DNA of 64,000 bases from CAZSSM01 sp964609385 (lineage in GTDB: Bacteria > Planctomycetota > Planctomycetia > Isosphaerales > Isosphaeraceae). This document shows, in pieces, positions 1 to 11,400 of this stretch. The DNA lies in assembly GCA_964609385.1 (NCBI GenBank), contig CAZSSM010000008.1, positions 1 through 64,000 on the forward strand. The letters run 5' to 3'. Made by a program: the position numbers and the translations under genes. The notes beneath the pieces were generated by a model. The model searched no databases, was not told where the DNA came from, and saw nothing but the letters and a program-made list of their open reading frames with translations. How positions within the stretch are numbered: the first letter of the stretch is position 1; each line of letters begins with the position of its first letter.

Positions 1-2
1 CG

Positions 3-3000
3 GTCTCCGGCACGCCGGCCAGCCCCTTGCGCAGCGCGTCCGAGCGGATCAGCACGGCCGGGGGTTTCTTGAATGTGGGCGGCTCGATCGTCTTCGAGGG
101 GGGGGTCCGGGTCGAGGTAACCGCCTTCCGCTTCCTTAGAGCGAGTTGGTCGTTCCAGTTCATTCAGGTCACCCTGGCCAGCGGCCAGTTTCCGAACAAC
201 GATGCGAGCCTGATCGACAACATCGTCGTCGAGCCGCCGAACCTCGGGACAGTGCAGAACGGTACGCTCGATCTCTTCGCCGGTTCGACGGCCAGCCAGC
301 GCCAGTTCACGACCGGTGCCCGGGACGCTGCAAGCGACAACGCCGCCTTCGAGGAGTTCAAGATCGTCTCGCTGGGTCCCACCGATCCCAATAATCCCGC
401 CCTCGGCGAAACGATCGTCGTGAACTTCGTCGGGCGACAGTCCGCCAATGGAGACGTCATCGGTCGCGGCCAGCAACGGTTCGAGAACGTCCGGTCGATC
501 CGCGGCAACGGCGGGACCGAGGAGGACGACTTCTTCATCGACTCGACCGTGGGCGTTCCGGTGACCATCTCAGGCGGTAGCGGAAACGACGTGCTCGTTC
601 ACCAAGGCCAAGCGCCCGCCGTGCTCCGGGGCGACGAGGACGACGATACGATCACGGGCGGCGGAGCGGCGGACACGCTCGTCGGCGGGGCCGGCGCGGA
701 CCTAATCACTGGGGGCCTCGGCAGCGACTCGATCCAAGGCGGAACCAGCAACGACACCATCACCGGAGACGGGGGCGCCGACATCATCGACGGCGGCCAA
801 AACGACGACACCATCATCTGGCGAGTCGCTGACGGGGACGACACCATCACCGGGGGCGGTGGACTCGACGAGATCATCGCTGAGGGCGCGACGACGGTCA
901 TCGGTGGCGGAGCGATCCTGAGCCCGAATTCCCCGACCATCGTCGAAGAGGCCGACGACATCACGGTCACGAAGAACGGCCAATCGTTGACCATCGCCTC
1001 GCCCGGCGAGATCGTAAGCACCACCGGCATCGAGAACATCAGCCTCCAGCTCGGTACTGGTGGGGATCGCGTCACCGTCAATCAGCTCAGCGCCAACGGC
1101 GGCAATCACACGCTCAACATCGAGATGACCGAAGGGACCACAATCTTCAACGGGCTCGTGAGCGGCTCGTTGGCGAGTCCAACAAGCGAAATCGACCATA
1201 TCACCGTGCGCGCCGTCTCCGATAACGATCAAGGGATGGGTTCGGGAGGCGTGGTCGAGGTCGTCTCGAACATCGTTGTGGGCGGCGCGACGACGATGAC
1301 CACCCGACTGATCAACACCGACAAGACCCGTGACTCCCTCCGGATCAATGCCGGCGGAGCCAACGACACCGTCACCGTCGAGCATGGCGCGCTCCTACCG
1401 ACCGACTTGATCGCCTTGACGGTCGATGGCGGGGCCGACGATGACACCATCACCGTTGAAGACGGCGACGCCACCCTCAACGGCGGGGGCGGAACCCTCG
1501 ACATGATCATCGTCGGCTACGGTAACCACACCATCTCCAGCGCGGGACCGACAAACATCACCGTGAAGGACTTCGGTCGTGGGACCGGCGCTCCGGTCGT
1601 TTCTGTCTCACAAGCTCCCAATAATCGCGGCTCGGTCCGGATCGTTCGCGACGGCATCACCGATCAGATCGACATCGATGTCGCCAGCGGCAACCTGCTG
1701 GTCGACACCAGTTTGTCGGCCGTCGGCAGCAATGCGACGATCCTGTCGACGTTCGCCGACGCCTCGACGTTGACCGGCGGCAACGCCGTCGATACGTTCC
1801 TCGTCCGCACCGCCACCGCGCCGGTCACGCTCAATGGTGGGGGCGGCAACGACCTCCTGACCGTCGAGACGAATGATGCCGCAGTCGTCGTCAACGGCGG
1901 CCAGAGCACGGACACGATCACGATCGGCGCCGGCCTGCTGAGCGGAATCGCGGCGGCGATCACGGTCTCGGGCAACGCCGGTGAGGATACGATCGTCTTC
2001 GACGCGCAGAACGATCCGACCGCGCGACCAACGATTACGGTGGGAACCACCCAGGTGACAAACATCGGCACCATGGTCGATCCGACCTTCAGCGGCATCG
2101 AGGTGCTCAATCTGAAGCTCGGCCTGGCCCCGAACACGGTCCTCGTCCCAGCGCTCGATCGTCGCCTGGTCGTCGACGGCGGCCAGGACGTCTCCGGGAC
2201 CGACACCGTCAACGTCACGATGGTCGGGGCGAGCACCGGGGCGATCGACGTCCGAACGCTCACCACGACCAACGTCGAGACCGTCAACTTCACCTACGAT
2301 AATCAAGGGTCGACGGCGACACGTTCATGGCTTCTCCGAGGATCGGAGCTCTTGGCATCGCCCACCACGAACCGCTCGAGTCTTCAGCACGTCGTCCTGA
2401 ACGCGGTGGGTGTGACGCAGACCACGATCAACCTCGGAGACACGACCGGCAGCGATCGCCTCATCGTCCGGTCGTTGACCGAGCCAACCACGGTGAACCT
2501 CCGAGGCGGCGACGACACGGTCGTTCTCGGCGATTCGCTTACCGGAAATGAAACGACCATCGACGCGGTCCAAGATCCCCTGACCATCGACGGGGGAGGA
2601 GACTCCGGCGACCTGATCGAGTTCGACGAGGCCGGACGAACCGCGTCGGCAACGATCAACATCAGTGGAACCCAGGTCTCTTCGAGCGTCAGCAGCACGA
2701 TCGCTCACAGTGGTTTCCCGACGATCAACTTCACCGGGCGAAACGACCTCGCGGCAACCTATTCGCTCACCATCACGGACCTGGGCACGATCCGATCGAC
2801 CGTCCGCCTCCCCGGCGTCGGGGAAGACTTGGTCACCCTCATCGGCGATCATCAAGCGCTGGAGATCTTCGGCGGGATCGTCGACCTCCTGGTCTTCGAC
2901 TGGTCGCAGGACTCCGGTAGTCTGACCGCGACGCTCCAGGATGATCCGGCCGACCTGACCGGCGCCGTGAACAACATCGTCGTCGGCTCGACGACCGACG

Positions 3001-5492
3001 TCATGTTCCGCGGCTTCGGCCTCGCTCGCATCAATGGCTCCCAATTTGCCGACACGATCACCGTCGACACCGATGTCGCGATTCCAGTTTTAATCGACGG
3101 TCAGGCCGGGAACGATCGTGTCAGGATCATCGAGATCGGCGCGCGGACCGATGTGATCGGCGGCTTGGGAGCCGACCAAGTCGATGTGATCGTGCCCGGT
3201 TCCCCCGGCGCTCCGATCCACGACGAACTGCTCGACGACCTCCGCGTGTGGGTCGAGCAACTCGTTATCGACAATCGCACCAGCACCACCGCGACGAAGT
3301 GGAAAACCGACTTCGGCGTGGTCCACTACGATGACGATGGCGACCCGACCGACGATTTCCTCCCGTTCCTTCGTGTCATCGGTGCGGATGAGGTCAAGAT
3401 CATCGCCGGGGAATCCTCGAGCGGCGACACGCTCGTAATCGAGGAGTCGATCGGGACGATCGACGGCACCATCGGCGCCGACGGCTTCCAGGCGACTGGA
3501 GGCATCTCGGGTGTCCTCAATCCGGCATCGAGCGGGCCGGACATCGTCGCGGACTTCGACCTGAGAGCCTTGGAGGACGATGGCCGGTTCCTCTACGCCG
3601 TCGACGGGAGCGGGAATGCGCGGGTCTTCGACCGCACCACCCTAACGCCGCTCTCCTCGGCGAGCGGGTTCGGGATCACGGCCTCGAGCAAGATCTGGGG
3701 CGGCTCGATCTACAACGGCCGCAGCCTCTTCCTAACCACGGCCACCGGGTTCGTCGAGTTCGCCGTCGATGGCACGGGGATCCTCTCAGCCACACCGAGA
3801 CAGGTCACCACGGCCAGCTCACCGGTCGACCTCGGGCTCGTCAACGGAGGTGTCGGTCTAGACGAAGCCGACCTCTGGGTGGCACTCGAAGAGGAATTGG
3901 TCCTCTATCAACGGTTGAGCAACTCCGACTGGTCGGACGTCAAGTCGATCCCGGTGCCCAGTGCGGGTGATGGTCGGGCCATCAAGGCGGTCGAACCCAA
4001 TCCGATTGGGAACAACGAATTCACGTATATCGCTGTCGATATCCCCGGCGCTGATAACGACCTCCTCTACGCGATCACGGTCCCGGATTTCGCTTCGTCG
4101 TTCACGAATCCGCGAAGCATCGGGGAAGGGGCTGTCGCGTTCGCCCAACGCAATGATCTCACCTACGTGACGTCCGAAGGGAGCGACCGGCTCGACATCT
4201 ATCAGTTCTCCGTGGGACAATTTGTCACCAGCATCACCGTGACGGTGGTCGGAACGTTCCGAGACAGCGACGACGGGATCACCGGTCTGGAAGCACCTTC
4301 GGCCATCGCGTCAGACGGGACCTACGTCTACGTCGCCTCCGCGACCGAGGACACGCTGGCCGTCTTCGAGCGGGACGGGTCCACCGGCCTGATCGAGTTC
4401 CGACAACTCCTGTTGGACGGCGCGACGACGGCGATCGGCGACGCCCGCGGCCTGGCGACGGTGGGCGCGAATCTGATCGTCGCAGGCGGTGATGGCATCA
4501 CTGCGGTGCCCATCGCGGCGAGCCCCGCCGCATTGTTGCGCGGGGTCGGCTTCCAGTTCCTCGACGCGATCACGATCAACACTGGGGACGGCGACGACGT
4601 CATCGATCAAACCGCTGCGCCACTGACCGGGTCGTTGACCCTGAACACGGGTCCCGGAGCCGATACCCTCGCCCTCGCTGAATTCGGACCGGATTACGAT
4701 CTCAATGCGGGCGGTGGCAACAACGTCATCGGCCTGTCGGGGACGTTCGGTGGTGCCCTCGATGTCACGACCGGATCCGGCTCACACACGATCAACGTCT
4801 CGGGGGTGGCTAGCGCGAGTTCGGTGGTCACGCTCGATGTGGATGGGTCGAACGCTAACGTGACCTTGGCCACGTCCACGGGGAGCGCCGGGCAGTTCAA
4901 CGTCGATGCGACGGGGACCTCGGGTCAGAATACCGTCCGCCTCTCGATCGGCACCGACGAGTCGACCGTGACGGTGAACACCGGGGGTGGCGAAGATCGG
5001 TTCGAGGTGCTCGCCCTCGGGGCCAATTCCACGGTGATCGCCGATCTGGGTGACGGCGACGACAGCGCCTTCATCGACATGCCCGCCCTGGACTCGACGT
5101 CGCTGGTGATCGTCGACGCGCGAACACCCTCGGTGGATGTGCCGCCCAGCGACGCGCTCGACCCCGGCGCGATCGGCGCGGTGACCTTGCCGGACAACAC
5201 CGATGGCAATCCCCGAAGCATCAACGATCCGAACGACCCGGAGACCGTGACCATCGCCGGGCTCGGGACCCTAATCTACGACGGGTTCGAAGATATCCCC
5301 GGCTTCGTGCTGACTCGGGCGACCGCCGAGTCGCTCACCATCAGCGAGGGCGCCTTCCGGTTCCAGTTCAACGCGACGGTCTTCCCCGGTTCGGTCGACC
5401 CCAACACCACGATCGTCTCCAGGGCCTGGGACCTGGACGGCGACGGCCTCTTCGACGACGCCATCGGTGAAGACCCTCTCCTGGACTTCTAG
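3..5492 (+). CDS. Giant secreted surface protein, 5' part (RTX-like repeats), partial at left edge
   Basis: The frame is open to the left window edge, and the first usable start codon inside (TTG at 27) lies in ordinary coding sequence, so the true start is upstream. Residue numbers here count from that TTG. Residues about 178-270 hold glycine/aspartate nonapeptide repeats such as GGSGNDVLV and TGGGAADTLVGGAGADLI, typical of calcium-binding RTX (hemolysin-type) beta-rolls. More degenerate beta-solenoid-like repeats follow to about residue 1150. Residues about 1170-1510 read like a propeller (LYAVDGSGNARVFD, YVYVASATEDTLAVFE). The last 50 residues begin a PKD domain (AWDLDGDGLFDD) that stops at TAG 5490-5492. 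The same frame then continues for 2,053 codons, so this looks like one gene interrupted by a nonsense codon. The likely role is an extracellular adhesin or matrix protein; no enzyme signature was seen. Confidence 0.85.
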   Translation, partial: VSGTPASPLRSASERISTAGGFLNVGGSIVFEGGVRVEVTAFRFLRASWSFQFIQVTLASGQFPNNDASLIDNIVVEPPNLGTVQNGTLDLFAGSTASQRQFTTGARDAASDNAAFEEFKIVSLGPTDPNNPALGETIVVNFVGRQSANGDVIGRGQQRFENVRSIRGNGGTEEDDFFIDSTVGVPVTISGGSGNDVLVHQGQAPAVLRGDEDDDTITGGGAADTLVGGAGADLITGGLGSDSIQGGTSNDTITGDGGADIIDGGQNDDTIIWRVADGDDTITGGGGLDEIIAEGATTVIGGGAILSPNSPTIVEEADDITVTKNGQSLTIASPGEIVSTTGIENISLQLGTGGDRVTVNQLSANGGNHTLNIEMTEGTTIFNGLVSGSLASPTSEIDHITVRAVSDNDQGMGSGGVVEVVSNIVVGGATTMTTRLINTDKTRDSLRINAGGANDTVTVEHGALLPTDLIALTVDGGADDDTITVEDGDATLNGGGGTLDMIIVGYGNHTISSAGPTNITVKDFGRGTGAPVVSVSQAPNNRGSVRIVRDGITDQIDIDVASGNLLVDTSLSAVGSNATILSTFADASTLTGGNAVDTFLVRTATAPVTLNGGGGNDLLTVETNDAAVVVNGGQSTDTITIGAGLLSGIAAAITVSGNAGEDTIVFDAQNDPTARPTITVGTTQVTNIGTMVDPTFSGIEVLNLKLGLAPNTVLVPALDRRLVVDGGQDVSGTDTVNVTMVGASTGAIDVRTLTTTNVETVNFTYDNQGSTATRSWLLRGSELLASPTTNRSSLQHVVLNAVGVTQTTINLGDTTGSDRLIVRSLTEPTTVNLRGGDDTVVLGDSLTGNETTIDAVQDPLTIDGGGDSGDLIEFDEAGRTASATINISGTQVSSSVSSTIAHSGFPTINFTGRNDLAATYSLTITDLGTIRSTVRLPGVGEDLVTLIGDHQALEIFGGIVDLLVFDWSQDSGSLTATLQDDPADLTGAVNNIVVGSTTDVMFRGFGLARINGSQFADTITVDTDVAIPVLIDGQAGNDRVRIIEIGARTDVIGGLGADQVDVIVPGSPGAPIHDELLDDLRVWVEQLVIDNRTSTTATKWKTDFGVVHYDDDGDPTDDFLPFLRVIGADEVKIIAGESSSGDTLVIEESIGTIDGTIGADGFQATGGISGVLNPASSGPDIVADFDLRALEDDGRFLYAVDGSGNARVFDRTTLTPLSSASGFGITASSKIWGGSIYNGRSLFLTTATGFVEFAVDGTGILSATPRQVTTASSPVDLGLVNGGVGLDEADLWVALEEELVLYQRLSNSDWSDVKSIPVPSAGDGRAIKAVEPNPIGNNEFTYIAVDIPGADNDLLYAITVPDFASSFTNPRSIGEGAVAFAQRNDLTYVTSEGSDRLDIYQFSVGQFVTSITVTVVGTFRDSDDGITGLEAPSAIASDGTYVYVASATEDTLAVFERDGSTGLIEFRQLLLDGATTAIGDARGLATVGANLIVAGGDGITAVPIAASPAALLRGVGFQFLDAITINTGDGDDVIDQTAAPLTGSLTLNTGPGADTLALAEFGPDYDLNAGGGNNVIGLSGTFGGALDVTTGSGSHTINVSGVASASSVVTLDVDGSNANVTLATSTGSAGQFNVDATGTSGQNTVRLSIGTDESTVTVNTGGGEDRFEVLALGANSTVIADLGDGDDSAFIDMPALDSTSLVIVDARTPSVDVPPSDALDPGAIGAVTLPDNTDGNPRSINDPNDPETVTIAGLGTLIYDGFEDIPGFVLTRATAESLTISEGAFRFQFNATVFPGSVDPNTTIVSRAWDLDGDGLFDDAIGEDPLLDF
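5490..5492 (+). other. In-frame amber codon inside a PKD domain
   Basis: The TAG sits between DPLLDF and FPTDGW. Frame, codon use and domain pattern are continuous on both sides. One base change (TCG, CAG or TGG) would restore an open frame of about 3,875 codons. It may be a nonsense mutation, an assembly or sequencing error, or suppressed. Confidence 0.8.
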
Positions 5493-8400
5493 TTCCCCAC
5501 CGACGGCTGGCAGAAACTCCTGCAGTTGACCGCCGATGGCGCGGTGCCCATCGATGACGACGGAGTGTACCAAATCGCGTTCCAGGCGATCGACAGTCGG
5601 GGGGACGTTGCGGTCGCTTATGCGACATTGACGGTCACCGACAGTCGAGGATTCACATCCCTGCCCGGTGAGGTCTTCGAGGTCTTCGCCGGAACCCCCG
5701 TCACCGTGCCCGTCCGGTATGCCGACGATGGGAACGACCCGATCACCCGGATGACCGTCACCTTCGAGGACGGATCGAGCCAGACGATCGTCCCCTTGAC
5801 CGTCTCGGGCAATGTCGCCGATCAGGTGCAGACCTTCGAGTTCATCCACGCGTTCGGGAGCGCCGGATTCTTCGATCTGCCCGTCGATTATACGACGGAC
5901 GAAGGGACCTTCTCCGACTTGATCGGAGTCACGGCGCTGCCCCCCGCCCCGACCATCGGCCAGGAACTTGTCACGATCGCAGAAGGCGATGATCTGACCT
6001 TCACGCCCAGCACCATCGGGGCAGACGGCGTCCTGATCGAGTTTGGCGGTGAGGATCTCCGGAGCGGGGGATCGGCCGACGTCACGGCGGTGCCGAACCA
6101 GCCCATCACGATCACCTGGGCCGACCTCAATGCACTCGGCATCACCGATGATGGGTCCTACACGTTCCAACTCTTCAGCGATGCGCGGTCCACGTTCGGC
6201 GAGATCGCCCCGCGACCCTTCGAATCGGATCCCGACTCGAGCGTCACGACGATCACGCTGGTCGTCCAAAACGCCGCGCCCGAAGGTCAACTCCTCGGTG
6301 ATTCGGTCCTGGAGGGGCAGGACGCCACGGTCAGATTCATCGGTGTGACCGATCCCTCGCCGGACGATCGTGCGGGCCAGTTCACGCTCATGCTCGACAT
6401 CGGCGGGGATGGCACCTTTGAGCAAACCCAAACCATCAACGGCACCGGTAACGCCTCGTTCACCGTCCCGGCCTCGTCCTTGAACAACGGGGCCTTGGCG
6501 ATCCCCGTCTTCGGCATGATCGTCGATGAGGACGGCGGCACGACCGATCTCTTTGCTCAAGTGAACGTCACGGATGTTGTCCCAACGCTGGAACTCGTCG
6601 GCGCTGACAGCATCAATGAGGGATCGTCCTACTCCTTGACACTGGCGGCGACCGACCTTGACCTCGGTGGATCGCCCGCCCAGTGGGTCGTCAACTGGGG
6701 CGACAACACGACGTCGGTCCTCAACGCCGCCTCGGGCACCCTCGAACACATCTACGAGGATAATGACGCCGACGGATTGGCGACCATAGTCGCCACCCTC
6801 GTCGATAACGACGGGACCTACACGGCTTCGAAGACCATCATCGTCAACGACGTCGCCCCGACGCTCGGGATCAGCACCGACGTCTCGGTCGCCGATGAGG
6901 GCACCCTGCTCGTCTTCGACCTCAGCGTCTTCGATCCCGGTGACGACGCCCTGCAATCCTGGTTGATCAACTGGGGCGACGGTAGCACGCCGCAGCAGTT
7001 CGGTGGGGATGCCACCGCGGTCAGGCACGTATACGCCGATAACGGCACGTTCACGATCACTGCAACGGCCACCGACGAGGAAGGCACTCACAGTGCGACC
7101 CCCTTGAACGTGACCCTCAACAACATCGCGCCCGAGGTCCGCTTCACCACCGAGCAGGGCAACGCCCCGATCGTCGAGGAGGGAAGCGAACTCGTCCTCG
7201 TCATCGGTGAGATCATCGATCCGGGCGTCGATTTCGCATCGTCGCTCATCATCGATTGGGGGGACAGCACGTCAACGACCGTGAACGTGCCCGTCGACCC
7301 AATCACCTCGGAAAGCGAAGCTAACGATGACGGTGTCGTCGGCGCCTCGCAAGACGACCTCGATGTGGCCGACGACCTCCGAGGCAGCTTCACCCTCGAC
7401 AACACCTTCAACGGTGAAGGCCAGCGTTACCAAGCATCGGTCAATGGCACGATCGGTACCGGCGTCGACGAAGATTTCTTCCGAGTCGACGTCTCGGCCG
7501 GCGACGCGTTGAACATCGTCGTCGGTGGCGGATTGACAACGCCGATCATCCGACTGCTGACGCCGGGTGACACGGCCACTCCTACCCAACTCGCCTTTGA
7601 AGGCGGTTCGGGAACCCTTTCCTTCGCTGACTTCGCCGAAGACGCCGCAGTCTACGTGATGGTCGAGTCGCAGGGCGCGGAGACCGGCGGGTACACCCTC
7701 GACGTCGAGCACATTCGCAAGTCCTCCCTGGCGATTGATCCCATCTTCGTGACCCATCGCTACGACGACGGCGACGCCACACGCACGATCAGCGTTCGGA
7801 TCGTCGATGAGGATGGGACCCATACCGCCTCTACAACCTTGGACGTGACCGTCCTCAACATCGCGCCGACGGTCCAGATCGCGGGACTGGCCGAGGTGAA
7901 CGCGGGTGAGACCTACACGCTTCAGCTCAGCGATCTCACCGATCCTGGCAATGACACGGTCTCCGGCTACCTGATCGACTGGGGCGACGGCTTCGTCGAA
8001 CCCGTAGGGATAGTCACCGAGGCGACGCACGAGTACACGACCCCTGGGATATACACAATCTTGGTTTCGGTCATCGACGAGGACGGCACGTCGATTCCAG
8101 GTGCCGGCGCTTATCGACTGGACATCACCCTAAACGATGCCGACGCGACCGACCTGCTGCTCGCCGAGGATGAGCCCAACGACGACGGCGTCGACGGCAT
8201 CAGCGTCGCCGATTTGCAGGTGGCTGACGACCTGGACCCCAACTTCGTGCCGATCGGGGGACGGGACTTCGAGGCCACCTTCACCGGAGAGATCGACTCC
8301 CTAACCGACTTCGGCGACTTCTTCCAAATCAGCGCACGCGATGGCGAGTCGATTCAGATCCAATTGGTCGGCGGCAACGCAGACGATGGTGCCCTGATCG

Positions 8401-11400
8401 ATCCGAAGGTCGCCCTCGTCGATCCGTCGGGCACCATCCTGTCCAGCAACGACGACATCGATGCCGGCAACCCCAATGCCGCGCTGACCTTTGACTTCAC
8501 CGCCGATGGTCTCTACTACATCGTCGCGGACACCGAGCTGATTCCGGACGCACTGGGCAGTTCGACGATGGTCCGGGGGACGGGGACCTACGATCTCATC
8601 GCGACGATCAACCGACCGATGGCGGTCGACCTGCTGACCAGCGAGGTCGAGGCCAATGACGATGGCATGGCCGACGACATCGCCAACGACCTGCCCTTCG
8701 CCAACGATCTGAGCGGCAGCTTCGTCCCCCTCTCTGGGACGACCAAGACCGCGTCGCTGTCGGGCCGGATCGCGGCCGGCCTCGACCGTGACCCCGACGT
8801 CTTCCGGATCAACGCCTCACCCGGCGATGTACTGACCATCGCCATGTCTAGCGATCGCACCGTCGGCAATCCGCTGGGCGATCCGATCGTCCGCCTCCTC
8901 GACCGCAACGGTCTCGAGCTGGAAGTCAACGACAACAGCGGCGACGTCAACAACGCCTTCTTAGTATTTTCTAATTTCATCTATGACGGAATCTATTACA
9001 TCATTGCCAAATCGAATGAGTTGTTCGGCGTCCAAGAAGTGACCGTCAACGAAGTCTCGGCGCCATCCATCGCCATCAGCGGAGCCCCAACGGCGAACGA
9101 GCAATCCCCCTACACCTTGACACTCGGACAGTTGAGCGGCCCCGGCTCCGATCAGGTCGAGGCGATCATCGTCGATTGGGGTGACAGCACGATCATCGAG
9201 TACGATTCCCTCGGTGACGTCTTAATCACCTATGAAGACGATTTTGCCTATACGATCTCCGTCGATTTGCAGACCACCGACGGCACAGTCTTCGAGAACG
9301 TCGCCCAGCAACGCGTGGTCGTCGAAGGCGTGGCTCCCATTGTCCAACTCGATCCGGTGGTCGCGATCGACGAAGGCGGGACCGCCTCGCTGAGCGGGAC
9401 GTTCAGCGACGTCGGCCTGCTCGACACCTTCACCCTGGTGGTCGACTGGGGCGACTCCACATCGCCGTCGAACATCCAGACACTCACCTTCGACTCCAGC
9501 GCGGCCGCCGGACAACCATTCACGCTCACCCACCCGTATCTCGATGACGGTCCGACCGGCTCGTTCGTCGTGACGGTGACCGTAACGGACGACGACGGGG
9601 CAATCGGTTCGGCAAGCGAAACAGTTCAAGTGTCCAACATCGACCCGACGATCACCGAATTCAATGTTCCGTCGACAGTACAAACGAATACCGAAGCGAC
9701 CTTGACCGCATCGGCAACGGACCCGGCCGGTCCGGCCGATCCGCTCACCTACACCTGGACAATCCGGGCGACGTCGGGCCCGAACATCGGCGACGTCACC
9801 GAACGGACGGGCACTGAGGTCTCCTTCACGCCGACGGCGGCGGGTCAGTACGAGGTGACCCTGGTCGTCTCGGACGATGACGGAGGCTCCGCCACGGAGA
9901 CGACCACGCTCGTCGTGAGCGATCAGGTGGTGACCCTTCAGGTCGCCGAGGTCGAACCGACGACCGCCGGGCTGATCGTCCGGTTCTCCGAAGCCCTCGA
10001 CACCTCAACGCTCAACCTCTTCGGCGTAGATCCCGCCGACCTGACCTTGGTTGGCCCCTCCGGGGCGGTTACAGGCAGCTTGGTCACCGACCAGCCCCCC
10101 GGCGAGATCCGGTTCGTGGCCACCAACAGTGTGTTGGAACCCGGCAACTACACCCTGACGCTCCGGAGCGGGGCCGACGCCTTCCAAAGCGCGTCCGGCG
10201 CCCTGCTCGACGGTGACGGCGACGGGAGCGCCGGCGACGACTTCACGGCAACCTTCATCGTCGATCCGTTCAACGGCGTCACTCTGAATCTGCCCGACTT
10301 CGCCCGAGGTGCTGGCCAGAGCGTCGATCTCCCGGTCGGCACCCCCGGCATCCCCTTGACGATCGACAACGCCTTGGGCGTCGATCGAGTCCGTTTCGCC
10401 CTCACCTTCGACAGCACATTGCTGAGCGTCAACGGCGCGAGCGTTGGGGCCGATGCCCCGGCCGGCACAATCGTCAGCTTCAACGACGTGTCCAGCAGTC
10501 AGGTGCAGGTCGAGATAAGCGTGCCGGGTGGCCTCCCCGACGGGGTCCTGGAGTTAGTCCGCCTTGACGCTTCTGTGCCCGATAGCGCTCCGCTGACGCT
10601 CAAGCACGTTTTGGAGATCTCGGATCTGACCGTTGAGCTCGGCGGGGTCGACCAGACTGCTCGAGACCGCGATGGCCTACACGTGGCCGCCTACCTGGGC
10701 GACGCGTTTGTGACCGACGCCAGCTACAGCACCGAGGACGTGGCCGCGCTCCAAAGGGCCGCCCTGGGCCTCGGCAGTACCGGGTTCAACGATTACCCGA
10801 ACGCGGATCGCCTCTTGATCGGCGACGTCAACAATAACGAAACGATCGACCTCGATGACGCTATCGCGGTGCTCAGCGCGACCTTTGGGATCCCAACGGC
10901 GTCGCTGCCCCAACGGACGGTGGCCGACCCGGCGATCCCGACCGGCCTCGATCCATTGCTCGCAGTCGGTCGGGTCGAGGCCGAAACGGGCGGGCAGACA
11001 ATCGTCCCATTGACGCTCCACAACACGGATGTAATTGACGTGGGTGTCCACTCGTTCCGGAGTGTCATCGAATACGATCCGACTCAGGTGCAGATCATCG
11101 ATGTTCACGTGGGCGACCTCGGCGCGTTGTACGGTGTGGCTTGGCACGCCGACGCATCGCGTGGGCTCCTGATCGTGGCGGGCCACCGACTCGATCCATT
11201 GATGCTCTCGCCCGGCGAAGGGGGCACGTTGGTGGATATCGACGTCGCGTTGTCGAATGAGTTGACAATCGGCGAGACGGTGATCTTGAACCAGCTTTCG
11301 GACACGGGTTCGCCGATGGGGACGTTGTCGACGGGCCTAAACGGGAACACGTTGGTCCTGATCCCAGCGCCCACCAATGCCCCGGACGACCCGGTCGACG

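Noticed and set aside
600..840. RTX repeats as a sign of a toxin
   Set aside because: No hemolysin-type pore or enzyme domain and no type I secretion genes nearby; such repeats are common in adhesins.
5490..5492. Pyrrolysine at the TAG codon
   Set aside because: Pyrrolysine is limited to methylamine-using archaea and a few bacteria, and a PKD loop is not a likely site. Mutation or error is simpler.
5271..7091. Antisense frame of about 600 codons opposite the giant protein
   Set aside because: Shadow of the PKD region; no motif and biased composition.
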